From Sindora glabra (taxonomy: Eukaryota; Streptophyta; Magnoliopsida; Fabales; Fabaceae), in assembly GCA_020226215.1 (NCBI GenBank), contig CM035236.1, positions 4,717,001-4,781,000 on the forward strand: a stretch of DNA of 64,000 nucleotides. The letters are read 5' to 3'. The first letter of the stretch is position 1. Each line of letters starts with the position of its first letter. The notes under the pieces are model-generated. The model had not been told where the DNA came from. It was given only the letters and a program-made list of their open reading frames with translations, and did no database searches. Of the stretch, positions 47,967-59,744 are shown piece by piece. The position numbers and the translations under genes are program-made.

Positions 47967-48929
47967 ATGGCTAACCCAGATGAAGTTTCAGCCCTCAGAA
48001 GCATAAAGTTGCACCTTTTTGGTGAACTCTCTCCGGTGGGGAGTTTTCCCACAGAATTTGGCAGCTCGTGGTTTGGGGACGCAAGCCCAGAAATTTTAAA
48101 CTTACAATCTGAGTCTCTCTGTTCCCAATCCTCCAGTTGCGACTCTTCTAACACGGCGTCTAACTGCTCCCCTGAATTCTTCCATTTCCCAACCAATTGC
48201 ATGCCTTCTGCAGAAAATCAGACTGATTTCTTTGAATTCGAGTTAAAACCTCAGGTAATTGAACCGACATCTCTGAATTCTCCAACTGAAACTTCACAAA
48301 TCGACACAAAATTACCTGAATCGGTATCAAATTCATCGAGAAAAGCTCAGTTAACTCGTAAACGATCGTTGCAAATCTCTCTCCCGAAGAAGACCGAGTG
48401 GATTGAATTTGGAAAACCGGATCAACAAAAAGATATTCCAGAAATGCTTGTACAGAAAAATCCAAACCCTGTAGAGAAGATACGCTACAGAGGAGTCCGA
48501 GAAAGGCCTTGGGGCAAGTTTGCAGCAGAGATCCGTGACCCGAACAAGCGCGGATCCAGGGTTTGGCTTGGGACATTCGACACAGCTATTGAAGCCGCTC
48601 AAGCCTACGATCGAGCTGCTTTTAAGCTCCGCGGCTCCAAAGCCATCCTAAACTTCCCTTTGGAGGCCGGGAAATCCATCCCCGTCGTCGGTGGCGGCGA
48701 CGAAAGGAAACGACACCGTGAAGACGAGGCGGAGGAGGTGAAAATGAAGGCAGGGGCGAAGAAGGAGAAAACGACAGAATCTGACGTGAGCCATATAAGG
48801 GACACTCCACTAACGCCGTCACATTGGATGGGATTCTGGGACAATGATGTCAAGGGATTCAGCGTCCCGCCGTTATCACCGTTATCTCCGCACCCGCCTT
48901 TCGGTTTTCCTCAGCTAATGGTTGTATGA
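47967..48929 (+). CDS. ERF5: AP2/ERF transcription factor, group IX, ERF5/ERF6-like
   Basis: Intronless, 320 residues; nuclear factor binding GCC-box promoters, acting in chitin, oxidative and pathogen responses in its Arabidopsis relatives. The start ATG gives MANPDEVSALRSIKLHLFGE, matching the family; a TTG one codon earlier is not a start. A Ser-rich, acidic N-terminal half precedes basic SRKAQLTRKRS (about 124-134) and KKTEWIEFGKP (about 141-151, conserved in ERF5/6). The AP2/ERF domain is at 173-231 (RYRGVRERPWGKFAAEIRDP ... AILNFPLEA). Basic stretches ERKRH and KAGAKKEK follow. The C-terminus carries PPLSPLSPHPPFG, the motif whose Ser-Pro sites are MPK3/MPK6 targets in ERF6, then PQLMVV. 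Orthology is to the ERF5/ERF6 pair jointly. No defects seen. Confidence 0.96.
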   Translation: MANPDEVSALRSIKLHLFGELSPVGSFPTEFGSSWFGDASPEILNLQSESLCSQSSSCDSSNTASNCSPEFFHFPTNCMPSAENQTDFFEFELKPQVIEPTSLNSPTETSQIDTKLPESVSNSSRKAQLTRKRSLQISLPKKTEWIEFGKPDQQKDIPEMLVQKNPNPVEKIRYRGVRERPWGKFAAEIRDPNKRGSRVWLGTFDTAIEAAQAYDRAAFKLRGSKAILNFPLEAGKSIPVVGGGDERKRHREDEAEEVKMKAGAKKEKTTESDVSHIRDTPLTPSHWMGFWDNDVKGFSVPPLSPLSPHPPFGFPQLMVV

Positions 48930-49250
48930 AATCTAAAGCAGCCTTTTTTTTTTTTTTCCCCAGTTCTCCTTTTTGTATTTTTATCCTTTTGGTACGGTCG
49001 TTAGAGATGAGTACAGTGTATACTCTGAAATTTCCCAAAATGTTAATGGTATGATTTATTTTGCTACAAGATGGTAATTTTATATAACCCTTTTTCATAA
49101 GAAATAATTAAGAAGTCAAATTGGTGGACCTAAAAGTGGTGAATGCCAACCAATCATTAAACATTATTAACAAGATCTAAGCTTAAAGCTATTTTCATTG
49201 ATAAAATTCAAGTTTAATTGAAGGTAGTCGAAAAGAAAATAGTAAGGTTT
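48930..49250. other. 3' flank of the ERF5-like gene
   Basis: T-rich run (48944-48957) and ordinary AT-rich sequence; probable 3' UTR to about 49080 but no definite poly(A) signal chosen. Confidence 0.45.
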
Positions 49251-49379
49251 CATTTTTTTTTATTTAGTTTAACAAATTTTATTTTTTATTTTTTATTAAT
49301 GAGATTATTTCAAATGAGAGAATGGTAAATGAGAAAATAATGATTCTCTCCTATTCTTCAAAAAATTTGATTCTCTAAT

Positions 49380-50100
49380 TTTAAATTTTGAATTTATTTT
49401 CTTTAATATAATAATAATTTATTATAAAATAATAATATAAGTAAAAATAAAAATAATTATTAAATAATAGTTAATAATAGAAATAATAAAATACAATAAA
49501 ATTAATTAAATAAGAAATAAATAATTATATAATAATTATTACAATAAATATAATAAAATATTTAATAATATAGAAATTAATAATATTAATAGTATTAATA
49601 ATTTAAACATAATAATAAAATATTGATAAATATTTTTAATAGAATAATAAATATTATAGTTACAAAAAATAATAAATCTATAATATAGTAATAAATGAAA
49701 TAATAATAATAATAAAAATAAAATACTAATATTTAAAATTCAATAACTTTGAAAATAATAATAACAAGTTAATACAAAATATTTGATAACATGAAAATAA
49801 TTAATAATATTAATAAAATAATAATAAATATTACTAACAAAATAATAAATATAACAACTATAAAAATAGTTAAATAAATAATAATTAATATTGTTGAAAT
49901 AATATTAATGATTATTAAGATATTAATAATAATTGAAATAATAAAATTAATAATTGATGTAATATTAACAAGATATTAATAATTAAAAAAATTATAATGT
50001 CATTAAATAAAATAATAATTATAATTATAATAATTATTTTAATAATAATTATAAAAAAATATTTTTAATATAATAATTTCTAGTAAAATAAATTAAAAAT
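49380..50100. repeat. AAT-rich low-complexity tract
   Basis: About 700 bp almost wholly of A and T, dominated by AATAATAAT/TTAATAATA phrases with very few G or C bases. Degenerate microsatellite origin is likely. Such DNA unwinds easily and can act as a matrix-attachment region, but nothing here proves that. Confidence 0.75.
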
Positions 50101-51620
50101 ATTTGATTTCTTTATTTATTTGAATTAAATAAAACGAGTAATCACGAAATTTTTATTCTTTTTTTTCTATTTTCCTTTATTAATTCCTTTCCCTTTCTTT
50201 GATCGAATCAAACCGGGATTAGCTAAGGAACTTCTTATTCCCTCTTAAACCAAATTCTTCTCAAGCCCGTCAAAAATTCAATGTTTGTGTTGTACTTCTT
50301 TATCAAAACTCAGAGGAAACGGTTATATATATGATTAATGTAAGTTAGTATCGAAATATCATTAAATTTAATTATTAATATATTATTATATAATATATTA
50401 AAATTAATGCACGATGTTTCAAAACTTCCTTAAGCTAATGTTTAATTGGATTGCATTCTCTTCAATCTACAAAAAAAGTAAAATTTTTACAAAGCTTTAT
50501 TTATTATAAATCATAAAAAGTTGTTTATCCATATCTTATTTATTAAGAAGAATTTTTCATGTCATTTATTCATAAAATACAAAATTACTCATATTTAGTT
50601 TAACTAATAATTATTCTAATATTTTATTTCCACTATTTAAAATTACAATAAATATAATCGATTAGTTATAAATATAAACATAATCATTAATTATATAAGA
50701 AATAATTATATTATTAATTATAAAATAAATATAATGATTATTATAAAAAAATATATAAAACATTATATCATGAATATTAATTGTAAATATAATTATAATA
50801 GAAATTTAATTCTAAATATAATTATATTATATTTATTATATATATCTATTATATTATTTTATTTATTATCTTTATTGTTTATTACTTTAATATTCAATTC
50901 AATTATAAAAAGAAATAATTATTAATTTCTTACCTATTTTATATAAATTTGATGAAACTAATTATTTATTATATTAATTATATAATTGATATTTTTCATA
51001 TATTTAAATTATATTCCATTTCAATTACATTAAGATAATTTAAGATGTTAATACAAAACACATTTCATTTTTTTATAAACTTATATTACATTCTAGCCAT
51101 GTTTCTAATTCTCAAGACAAATATAAAATTTGTAAGTATGTTTTTAATTTTTAATTTTTAATTTTTAATGTAACTTAAAGAATCATATGTTTATTGAAAT
51201 ATAAAGGAGTTTTCTTAATGTTTATTATATATTTAATAAATTCTTGCAACAAAGTCGAAGCTAACCAAATAATGATATGGAGAAAAAGAAAAAAATTATG
51301 AAAATAACTACTTTTCATGATTGAGGAGAATTGCTACCGGTTGTTTATAAATGAATAAATTTTAAAAAAAATTATATGAAATAACAAAACCTAAATGGAT
51401 AAATTTTAAAAAATATATGAAATAAGAAAATCAAGCTAAACAAATAATTAAATGAAAAATTATGATCTTTTAAATTTTTTGGTGAGATGTTGCTTTATTC
51501 AATTTTATTATAAATATTCTAACTAGAAAGCTAAAATTTATTATTATGTAAGCCTTTTATGTAAAATGTAAAAAAGTTAAAATAGGGAAAAAATGGACTT
51601 TTTTTAATAAAAAATTTATG
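50101..51620. other. AT-rich intergenic DNA, no gene seen
   Basis: No coding frame or transposon ends recognised; includes a thrice-repeated TTTTTAATTT near 51149-51170. Confidence 0.5.
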
Positions 51621-54013
51621 TTGTAATCTTTTTATAATATCGATCATGTTAACAATGTTAAAATTAATACATAACAATATTTGATAAGGTGTTGGTTAAA
51701 AATCAATATATTATTTATTAAATATCCACTGTCTATTTACATCTATATAATAGAGAAATAATTAATTAAACAATTCGAATATTTTTCTTTTGCGAATAAG
51801 TGGGGCAAAAATTCAAGGAAAACAAAAAAAACAAAAAACTACACATGCTAACCATCTGGAGGGCAATGACTCTAGACATGACCATGTGTAGAAGTTATTT
51901 CTTAAATAATTGCATTTTTTTTTTTTGTGATTTTATGCTAGTTAAACAATTCTTTTATCCTTCAAGGACCATCTTTATATTTAAATGAACAAAAAAAAAA
52001 AAAAACTACCTATTTTGACATATTTGACATATTTATCTTTTGAAGTTATCTTGATTCCTAGCTTGGGTAAGGCAAGGGAGTGATGAGTTTTTCCTCCTTG
52101 CTCGTGCAAAGCTGATATATACAAAGGTCTTATTTTAATTCACACACTCACACACTCCTTTCGATATTAACTTGCCACAATTGAAGATTCAAAGCAGAAT
52201 CACATGCTTTGAATTTTTTACTTTTAGGGGTTTGGGTTACTGGCAAGTCACCGTCTCAAATCTCAATCATAGGGCATGTGTTTGCAGTTTGTCTGTTCCT
52301 TTCGATATTAACTTGCGGCAATTGAAGATTCAAAGCAGAATCACATGCTTTGAATTTTTGACTTTTAGGGGTTTGGGTTACTGGCAAGTCACCGTCTCAA
52401 ATCTCAATCATATCATAACTTCAGATGGCATGATATTTATTTGCTCTCAAAGCCAATAAAATTATTCTTCATCGCTCCCATAATCGATGCTGAATTTGTT
52501 ACACATTTCAATATTTCATGAGTTTAGTTTAGAATAATTTTGCAGAAAAAGAAAAAACTTGACGAGGTTTTGTAGAACAAGATTATTAATTTACAAATTT
52601 AGTACAATGACGAGTGAACATAACGCAGATGATAGTTAGAAAATAGAAATTAAAGATATGAAGCATGATTGTGGGCACCTATTCCGGTTTTATTTAAAAA
52701 AGAAAATGAATAAAAAAACTATATTTCACGAACAAAAGAAAAAAGACAACAGTTTTTTATGCACGTGATGTATTGCCAGGTCTCATTCTCCACCAAGTCA
52801 AGAATAAGTTCAAGCTTGATTGGTCAAAGTCATCGCTCCTTAATTTTACTTAACCCTTTGGTGTTTTTTCTCTCACTATATTCTACTTATTGTTATAAAA
52901 AAATTATTTCTCTTTCTTTGTTACTTTAATTCACGCATTTATAATTTTTAAAAATTTCCCTTTATCATTTCTATTCAAAGTCTAATTACATTGCAGAAAT
53001 CATTTAATTTTCATAAATAAAAAGGTATTTTCTTTTAAATTTACATTATTTAATTAGTAATATTTGTTAGTTAAACTTTATCAAAAGTGACGTTATTTGA
53101 TTGAACACAATGATGATTACTGATGGAAATCATAAATCACTTGCAATCAAGTCAAATAGCTGGTATTGATCCGCTTTGAACCCTCCAAAATTTAATATAA
53201 GTAAAAGTACATAGTAGAAAGTAGAGAATAAAATGAATTTAGAGAAAGCAAATCTAATTTGAATTATCAGTATTTATAGAAAAAATCGTATAAAGAGCAA
53301 ACTAGTCATTTTGCAGTGATAAAAAATTTCAAAAAAATAATTGAATCTTTTAACTAAAATAAATTATTCTAAAAACAATAATCGTTACTCAGTGTTTTAA
53401 CTATTTCCAGCTATCTCAACAGGATCATCCTATTCTTTGTAAATTGGATGCAACCAAATCAATTACTTCATAAGATGCCATCAAGGGCCCATACACCATC
53501 ATAGCGTTCGAATCGGATTCTTTTTAGTAAAAAAAGTTGATCTGCTTATGGAATAAATTGATAGAATAAAATCATATTTATGAAATAAGTTAATAAAATA
53601 TGGTCGATCCCTGCTCCAATATCCGTCTAACCTGGCTCGATTGTTAATATTTATGAAAGGTAATACTAATATTGGTCAATTGAGGAAGCGCACACTGGCT
53701 CGTCCTTCTTTGATTATATCGTTTGTCTCACATTGTAATTAAGTTTATTAAAAAGATGAATTTTTTGAGAGTTAAATTCTTTTATAAATTTTTGAGAATA
53801 CTTAAAGTGGAAACTAAAAGTTTCTAAAGAAAATTCTTTTAAAACATAAATATAGCCAGTAATTTTTCACATATCATAATTTGAAAGTATTTTTTAAAAA
53901 AAAATCTTCCTTTCTCATCTTAACAATTTATTATCAATCAATAATAATATTCACTTTTTACCCTTTGAAAAATTAAATTTTAAAAGAAAATTACAATTTA
54001 TTCATATATAATT
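51621..54013 (+). repeat. Large tandem duplication, copy 1 (about 2.4 kb)
   Basis: Aligns in order with 54055-56307: TTTTGCGAATAA, GACATGACCATGT, AGTGATGAGTTTT, CTTTGAATTTTTTACTT, GGGTTTGGGTTACTGGCAAG, TGCACGTGATGT, TTGCCAGGTCTCATTCTCCA, GATTGGTCAAAGTCATCGCT, CACACTGGCTCGTC and CTTTCTCATCTTAACAATTT. It contains a TATA-like GATATATACAAAGG (about 52110) and an AATAAA (about 52456) but no convincing protein. The longest frame (52172-52459) is only the internal 141-bp repeat read through. Nature of the unit unknown. Confidence 0.9.
52156..52412. repeat. 141-bp tandem duplication nested in copy 1
   Basis: TCCTTTCGATATTAACTTGC begins at 52156 and again at 52297; the units are nearly identical. The second large copy (54671 onward) has only one unit, so this arose after the 2.3-kb duplication, or was lost from copy 2. 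Confidence 0.93.
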
Positions 54014-54054
54014 TAAAAAATTCTTTTAAAACATAAATCAAGGTAAAATTCACA

Positions 54055-54596
54055 TTGTAATTTTTTTTAATATGGATTGTGCTATCAACGTCAAAATTAA
54101 TATATAATTAATAATATTTAATAAAGCACTGGTTAAAAATCAACATATTATTCATAATTATCCAATATCTATATACATTTGTATAATAGTGAAATAATTA
54201 ATTAAATAATTCAAATAGTTTTTCTTTTGCGAATAAACAGGGCAAAAATTCAAGGGGGTGGGGGGGACTTCACTTGCTGATCACTTGTGCGGCAATGACT
54301 CAAGGACATGACCATGTAAAGAAAGTTATCTCTTAAATAATTGCATTTTTTATGTAATCTTATGCAGTTAAACAACTCTTTTATCTTTCAACGACCATCT
54401 TGTTATTTAAATTAAGAAAATATCGATTTCGATATATTTGATATATTTATCTTTTAAGGTTATCTTGAGATTCCTAGGTGGGGTGAGGCAAGTGAGTGAT
54501 GAGTTTTCCTCCTTGCTCATGCAAAGCTGATGTATATAAAGGCCTTACTTTATATGTATGTATATATATATATATGTATGTATATATATATATATG

Positions 54597-54640
<44 letters not shown>

Positions 54641-56307
54641 CAGTGCATGTGTGTGTTTGCAGTTTGTCTGTTCCTTTCGATATTAACTTACGACTGTTAA
54701 GATTCAAAGCGGAATCACATGCTTTGAATTTTTTACTTCTAAGGGTTTGGGTTACTGGCAAGTTACCGTCTCAATCATAACTTCAGATGACGTGGTATAT
54801 GGTCGCTCTCAAAGCCAATAAAATTATCCTTCATCGCTTCCATAATCGATGCTAAATTGGTTACATATTTTCAATATTTCATTACTTTAGAATCATTTTG
54901 TAGGGGAAAAAAAAAACTTGACGACATTTTGTAGAACAAAGATTATTAATATACAAACTAAGTACATTGAGTAGTGAACATAGCACAGATGGATGGATGG
55001 ATAGAAATAGAAATCGAAGATATGAAGCATGATTGGTGGCACCTATTCTGGTTTTATTTTTAAAAAAATGAATAAAGGACTATATTTCACGAATAAAAGA
55101 AAGAAGACAATAGTTTTTAATGCACGTGATGTGTTGCCAGGTCTCATTCTCCACCGAGTTAAGAATAAGTTGGAGCTTGATTGGTCAAAGTCATCGCTCC
55201 TTTATTTTACTTAACCGTTTGGTGTTTTTCTCTCACTATATTCTCTACTTATTCGTTCTAAAAAATTATTCCTCTTTCTTTGTTTCTTTAATTCACGTTT
55301 TTATTATTTTAAAAAGTTTCCTTTTATCATTTCTATTAAGTGTCTAATTAAATTGTAAAAATCATTTAATTTTCTTAAATAAAAAGGCATTTTCTTTTAA
55401 ATTCACATCATTTAATAAGTAATATTTGTTAATTAAACCTTATTAAAAGTGAGGTTGGTTGATTGTCAGTAGTACAAGTTATAAATCACTTGCAATCGAA
55501 TCAAATAGCAGGTGTTAATCCGATTTGAGCCCTCCAAAATTTAAGTCAATACAAATAAAAGTATGTAATAGAAAGCAAAGGATAAAATGAGTTTAAAGAA
55601 AATAAGATTGTACTTAGAATAAATTGATCTTTTGCAATGATAAAAGAATTTTGAAAAGATAATTAAATCTTGTAATCAAAATAAATTATTCTAAAAATGA
55701 TAATCTTTACTTATTGTTATAACTATCTTCAGTTATTTCAAAAATATTGTCCGATTCTTTGTAAATTGGATGCAAGTAAATCGATTACTTCACCATCATA
55801 GCGTTCTAATCGAGTTCTTTTCAGTAAAATGAATCGACCTGCTTATGAAATAAATCGATAGAATAAAATCATGCTTACGAAATAGGTTAATAAAATAAGG
55901 TCGGTCCATGCCCCAATATCGGTCTGACCTGGCTCGATTGTCAGTATTTATGAAAGGTAATACTAATATTGGTCAGTTGAGGAAGTGCACACTGGCTCGT
56001 CTTTGTTTGATCATCGTTTGCCTCACATTGTAATTAAGTTTATTAAAGAGATGAATTTTTTAAGAGTTTAAACTCTTTTATAAAATTTTGAGAATACGTA
56101 GGGTGGAAATTAAAAGTTTCCAAGGAAAATTCTTTTAAAACAAAAATATAGCCAGTAACTTTTCACATATCATAATTTGAAAGTATTTTTCTGAAAAGGC
56201 TTCCTTTCTCATCTTAACAATTTATTATCAGTCAATAATATATTCATTTATTACCCTTTAAAAATTAAATTTTTTTTAAAAATTGCAATTTAGTCATATA
56301 TAATTTT
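54055..56307 (+). repeat. Large tandem duplication, copy 2 (about 2.25 kb)
   Basis: Partner of 51621-54013, separated from it by about 40 bp. It carries TGTATATAAAGGCC (about 54531), a better TATA box than copy 1, and AATAAA (about 54819). A G-box TGCACGTGATG (about 55121) and GGTCAAAGTCA (about 55184), a W-box pair on the minus strand, are conserved between copies. Frames are short and differ between copies, so coding is unlikely. Confidence 0.9.
54551..54638. repeat. Compound TA / TATG microsatellite
   Basis: Runs of (TA)n broken by three TATGTATG blocks, about 90 bp, lying just downstream of the TATA-like box in copy 2 and absent from copy 1 (which has CACACACTCAC there). Protein frames read through it are artefacts. 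Confidence 0.95.
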
Positions 56308-56826
56308 ATCAATTTTTACTTAAGTCATTTATATTTTTAAACATTATATTTTGCCCATCTATTCAAATGTTGACATTTTATCCACTTAATTTTTTATGAA
56401 ATATTTCATAATAAATGAATTAAATAAATTCAAAGAAAATCACAATAGAATAAATTATGATTTTTTTCATATTTATGTAAATTGATGTTCAAAATTTTTA
56501 ATTGAAATTAAAAAATATATTAATCATGTCTCTATAATTTAGATTTACAAACTATATGTTATTATTATATTTTTTTACAAAATTATCAATAACAAAATAT
56601 TCCTATTTTGTTATTTACAAATATCAAGAGTTTTAGTTATTTTTTTTCTTGTACCATGTATTGCAATAGAATTTTTTTCTCATTTAAGATATTTTATTAT
56701 AATAAAAAGATAAAATTAATATATTTTATTTTCAATAAAAAACTATTGATATTAATTTATATAATTATAAGAAAATTTCATTTTATTCCCACATTACTTT
56801 ATTCAATTTACTTAACTCATCTATTA

Positions 56827-57144
56827 CTCCCTCTGTTCCTATTTATCTGTCGCTATTAATTGATTTCACACATATTAAGAAAATAGTTAAATTTATTTAT
56901 TTATAATAAATTTTATAAAATTATCCTTTATACATAAAATTCAAGATAGTTAAAAATAAAGAGAAAAATATAAAGAAATAAATGCAAGTTAACTAATAGT
57001 GTAGAATAATAAAAATGTATTAATAAAAGAGAATGATAGATTTGAAAAAAGAATATTTAATTTTTCATTGGAATTCTAAAGCGATAGATAAAAAAGAATA
57101 AATTTTTTAAAAAAAATACAACAGATAAAAAGGAATAAAGGGAG
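56827..57144. mobile_element. Stowaway-type MITE (Tc1/mariner), best-preserved copy
   Basis: TA target duplications at 56825-56826 and 57145-57146 enclose 318 bp. Left end CTCCCTCTGTTCCTATTTAT pairs with the inverted right end CTCCCTTTATTCCTTTTTAT, and both continue CTGTYG. CTCCCTCYGTYCC is the hallmark of plant Stowaway MITEs. No coding capacity. Confidence 0.88.
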
Positions 57145-57146
57145 TA

Positions 57147-58270
57147 TAAAATATTTTCATTAATAATTAAAATAAAATAAATTATAATATTTTAAAATAA
57201 TGATGCATTAAATGAAATGGATGAGATTACAAGTGAATAAAATATCTAGTTTTCACAAATTTTCATGTAATTTTATTTACGAGTAAAGCCAACATTGTGG
57301 CGATTGATTTCAACGCAATTCATTTAATGGTGTTGGGGCAGTTGGGGGTTCCCCGTTTGACCTGATCATTTATTGCTTTGAATTTTGATTTCATCCTCTC
57401 CGCAGGAATTGAATAAGCTGATTCAAGGTTCCAAAATAAACAACCACGTGAAGTTGCACCAATAATTAAAATAGCGATAGCGATAACGATGATGATATGG
57501 ATTAGTACGACATATTTAAGACTTGAAAAATAATTAAAGTGATTAAAATATTTTTCTTTATTAAATTTTTCAAAGATTTCATTATTTGATAAATGGACGC
57601 ACGACCCACTTATAATATACATTTTTGGAACATCATGCAAACCATTGGATGACTTCATTTTTTGGAATATTGTAAAGTTTTATCGTGTCATCATCATAGA
57701 TAAGCATGAATTGATATTTTGAAACATGATATTGTTTTGTTTCTAAATTATTAATATTTTCGTTTAATTTGTATGGCTGAATGTTATATTCATTAAGTCG
57801 TGGTTTACTTTGTTTATGTTATTGGTGCTTCTGTTGATATTTTGTAACAATCATCAGAAAACCATTAACTGGACTGAACAAGATTTGAATCTTCTTTACT
57901 CACAAAACTAAACTGCGGATTCTGGAATGGAATGAGATGTTTCAACTAAAAAGGTGGAAAAATAAGCTACTTAGACATGATCGTTTCTGATACATAAAGG
58001 CATCCTCAACAATTATTTTGATTGTGTTCGATTAGCGGAATTTTTTTTCAAATTTCTAGGAATATTTTAAAGAAAATATGAAATTCTTATTTTTATTTAA
58101 ATTTTAAAAAAAAAATTTGAAAATGTGAATATTTTTAAAATATTTTTAATCCAATATTTATCTCAAAATATTTTCATAGGAAGAAATAAGTATCTTACAT
58201 TTTATAATATAAAAATATTCAACCGATACAAATAGACTATTTTCACCATTTTGTTAAAATTTTATTGTCA
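57147..58270. other. Intergenic DNA, no supported gene
   Basis: A minus-strand frame at 57320-57658 (112 codons, with LIHIIIVIAIAILIIGA as a possible membrane stretch) has no start context, family motif or promoter that I can recognise; I do not call it a gene. Confidence 0.45.
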
Positions 58271-58279
58271 TTAATATCT

Positions 58280-59170
58280 TATTTTATTATTATTTATTAT
58301 TATTAACCATCAATGGTCACTGCTTATTGCAATTAATCATCACCCTACTATTAATAATTATCATTAGTTATTACTTATTGTTAATAACTATTACCAACCA
58401 TTATTTATTTTCGGTAATAGCAGATCCAAAAATTTTGGATTATAAAGGCAATATATATGTATATAAATAAAAATTTAAATCACTATAAAATAATTAAATA
58501 TTTAAATAAAATAAAATATTATTTTAATTTTAATTTTCTTATTTATAAATTTTAATATATGTAATAAGTCCAATTTCATATCCTTTTACCTTTATTTAAA
58601 CTCAATCTTCCTCTTCTAACCAATTACATATATTTGTAAGGATAATAATTATAATTAATATATATGTATGTAATTTTTTTTTTTTTTGTGGGGGCAATTG
58701 CCACAACAATGCATAATATAAATTTGCTTTTAATTTTCGATGACCATTTTTTACCTCTATTGTTTGCTTCTATCTACTATCCACCACCACCTATTATTAG
58801 CAAACACTATGACTACCCCTACTCATAATGAGTATTATTAACCACAAGCAATTATTTATAGTTACTATTTAGCATTATTCACTACTAGTAATTATTATCT
58901 ATTATTATTAGTGATTACTATTTATTATTATCCATTATTGATGACTATTAACAATCACTATTATTAGTCATCGCTTATTATTGGTGATTACTATTGGCCA
59001 TCATATATTATCGGTGAATATTATTAGCTACCATTTATTATTAATGATTACTGTTTACTAAAATCTACTGCTAATGACTAATATTTGCCATAACTTATCA
59101 CCAACCACCACCTATCCTTAATAATTACCCTTAACCACCACTCATTTCTAATGATAATTGCTAGCCACCA
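58280..59170. repeat. Degenerate ATTATT-type minisatellite
   Basis: Variants of a roughly 20-27-bp phrase built from 'ACTATT', 'ATTATTA.TGATTACTATT' and 'CCACCAC/CCATCA' recur dozens of times, interrupted at about 58435-58770. G-poor on this strand and read as tandem degenerate repeats. Confidence 0.7.
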
Positions 59171-59744
59171 CCCTCTCACAACTTGCTTGTGCTTGGTCAT
59201 AATTATTATGGAACTCATTTCCTGATTTCCACTAATCTATCTAACTTTACTTGGTATTATTACATAGTATATAACAAGTTATTTAAATTAACAAATTAAT
59301 TTCTTAAACATTTTCTAAAATATTTATAGATAAAGTTTATACAAAATAAGCTTGTCTTGTCTACAAAGCCCAAAACATCATTATTTATGTTCTATTTCCA
59401 TTTATGTTGGCTTAATGCAATTATTCAAGGACCTATCATTTATAAGTGGTTCATGGAGTGGAACTTTTGTAAACTTATCTATAAAATATTTTTAAACAAT
59501 CGTAATGAGTCACAAACTTAATAAGCAGATAATTTACTTAATAAAATATATATAATTATATAACCACTTTTGTTCTATATACACACACATAACTAGTAAC
59601 TTCTAATCATAACCAAGATCCTAAATCATATACTATACGACAAGTTCATTCACCTTTAATGACAAGTAATACAAATTAACCATAAATAACAATTCTAAAT
59701 GTTAAATCCAAATATTAATAATATCATAAATTAATAAACCTACA

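Noticed and set aside
52172..52459. A 95-codon frame with an internal peptide repeat (QLKIQSRITCFEF).
   Set aside because: The peptide repeat is simply the 141-bp DNA tandem duplication, whose length is a multiple of three; the single-unit copy at 54.7 kb does not preserve the frame.
54474..54780. Long open frames on both strands through 54474-54780.
   Set aside because: They read through the TA/TATG microsatellite, giving alternating Tyr-Ile runs; not a protein.
57320..57658. A 112-codon minus-strand frame with a hydrophobic stretch.
   Set aside because: AT-driven Ile/Val codons explain the hydrophobicity; no promoter, motif or relative could be recognised.
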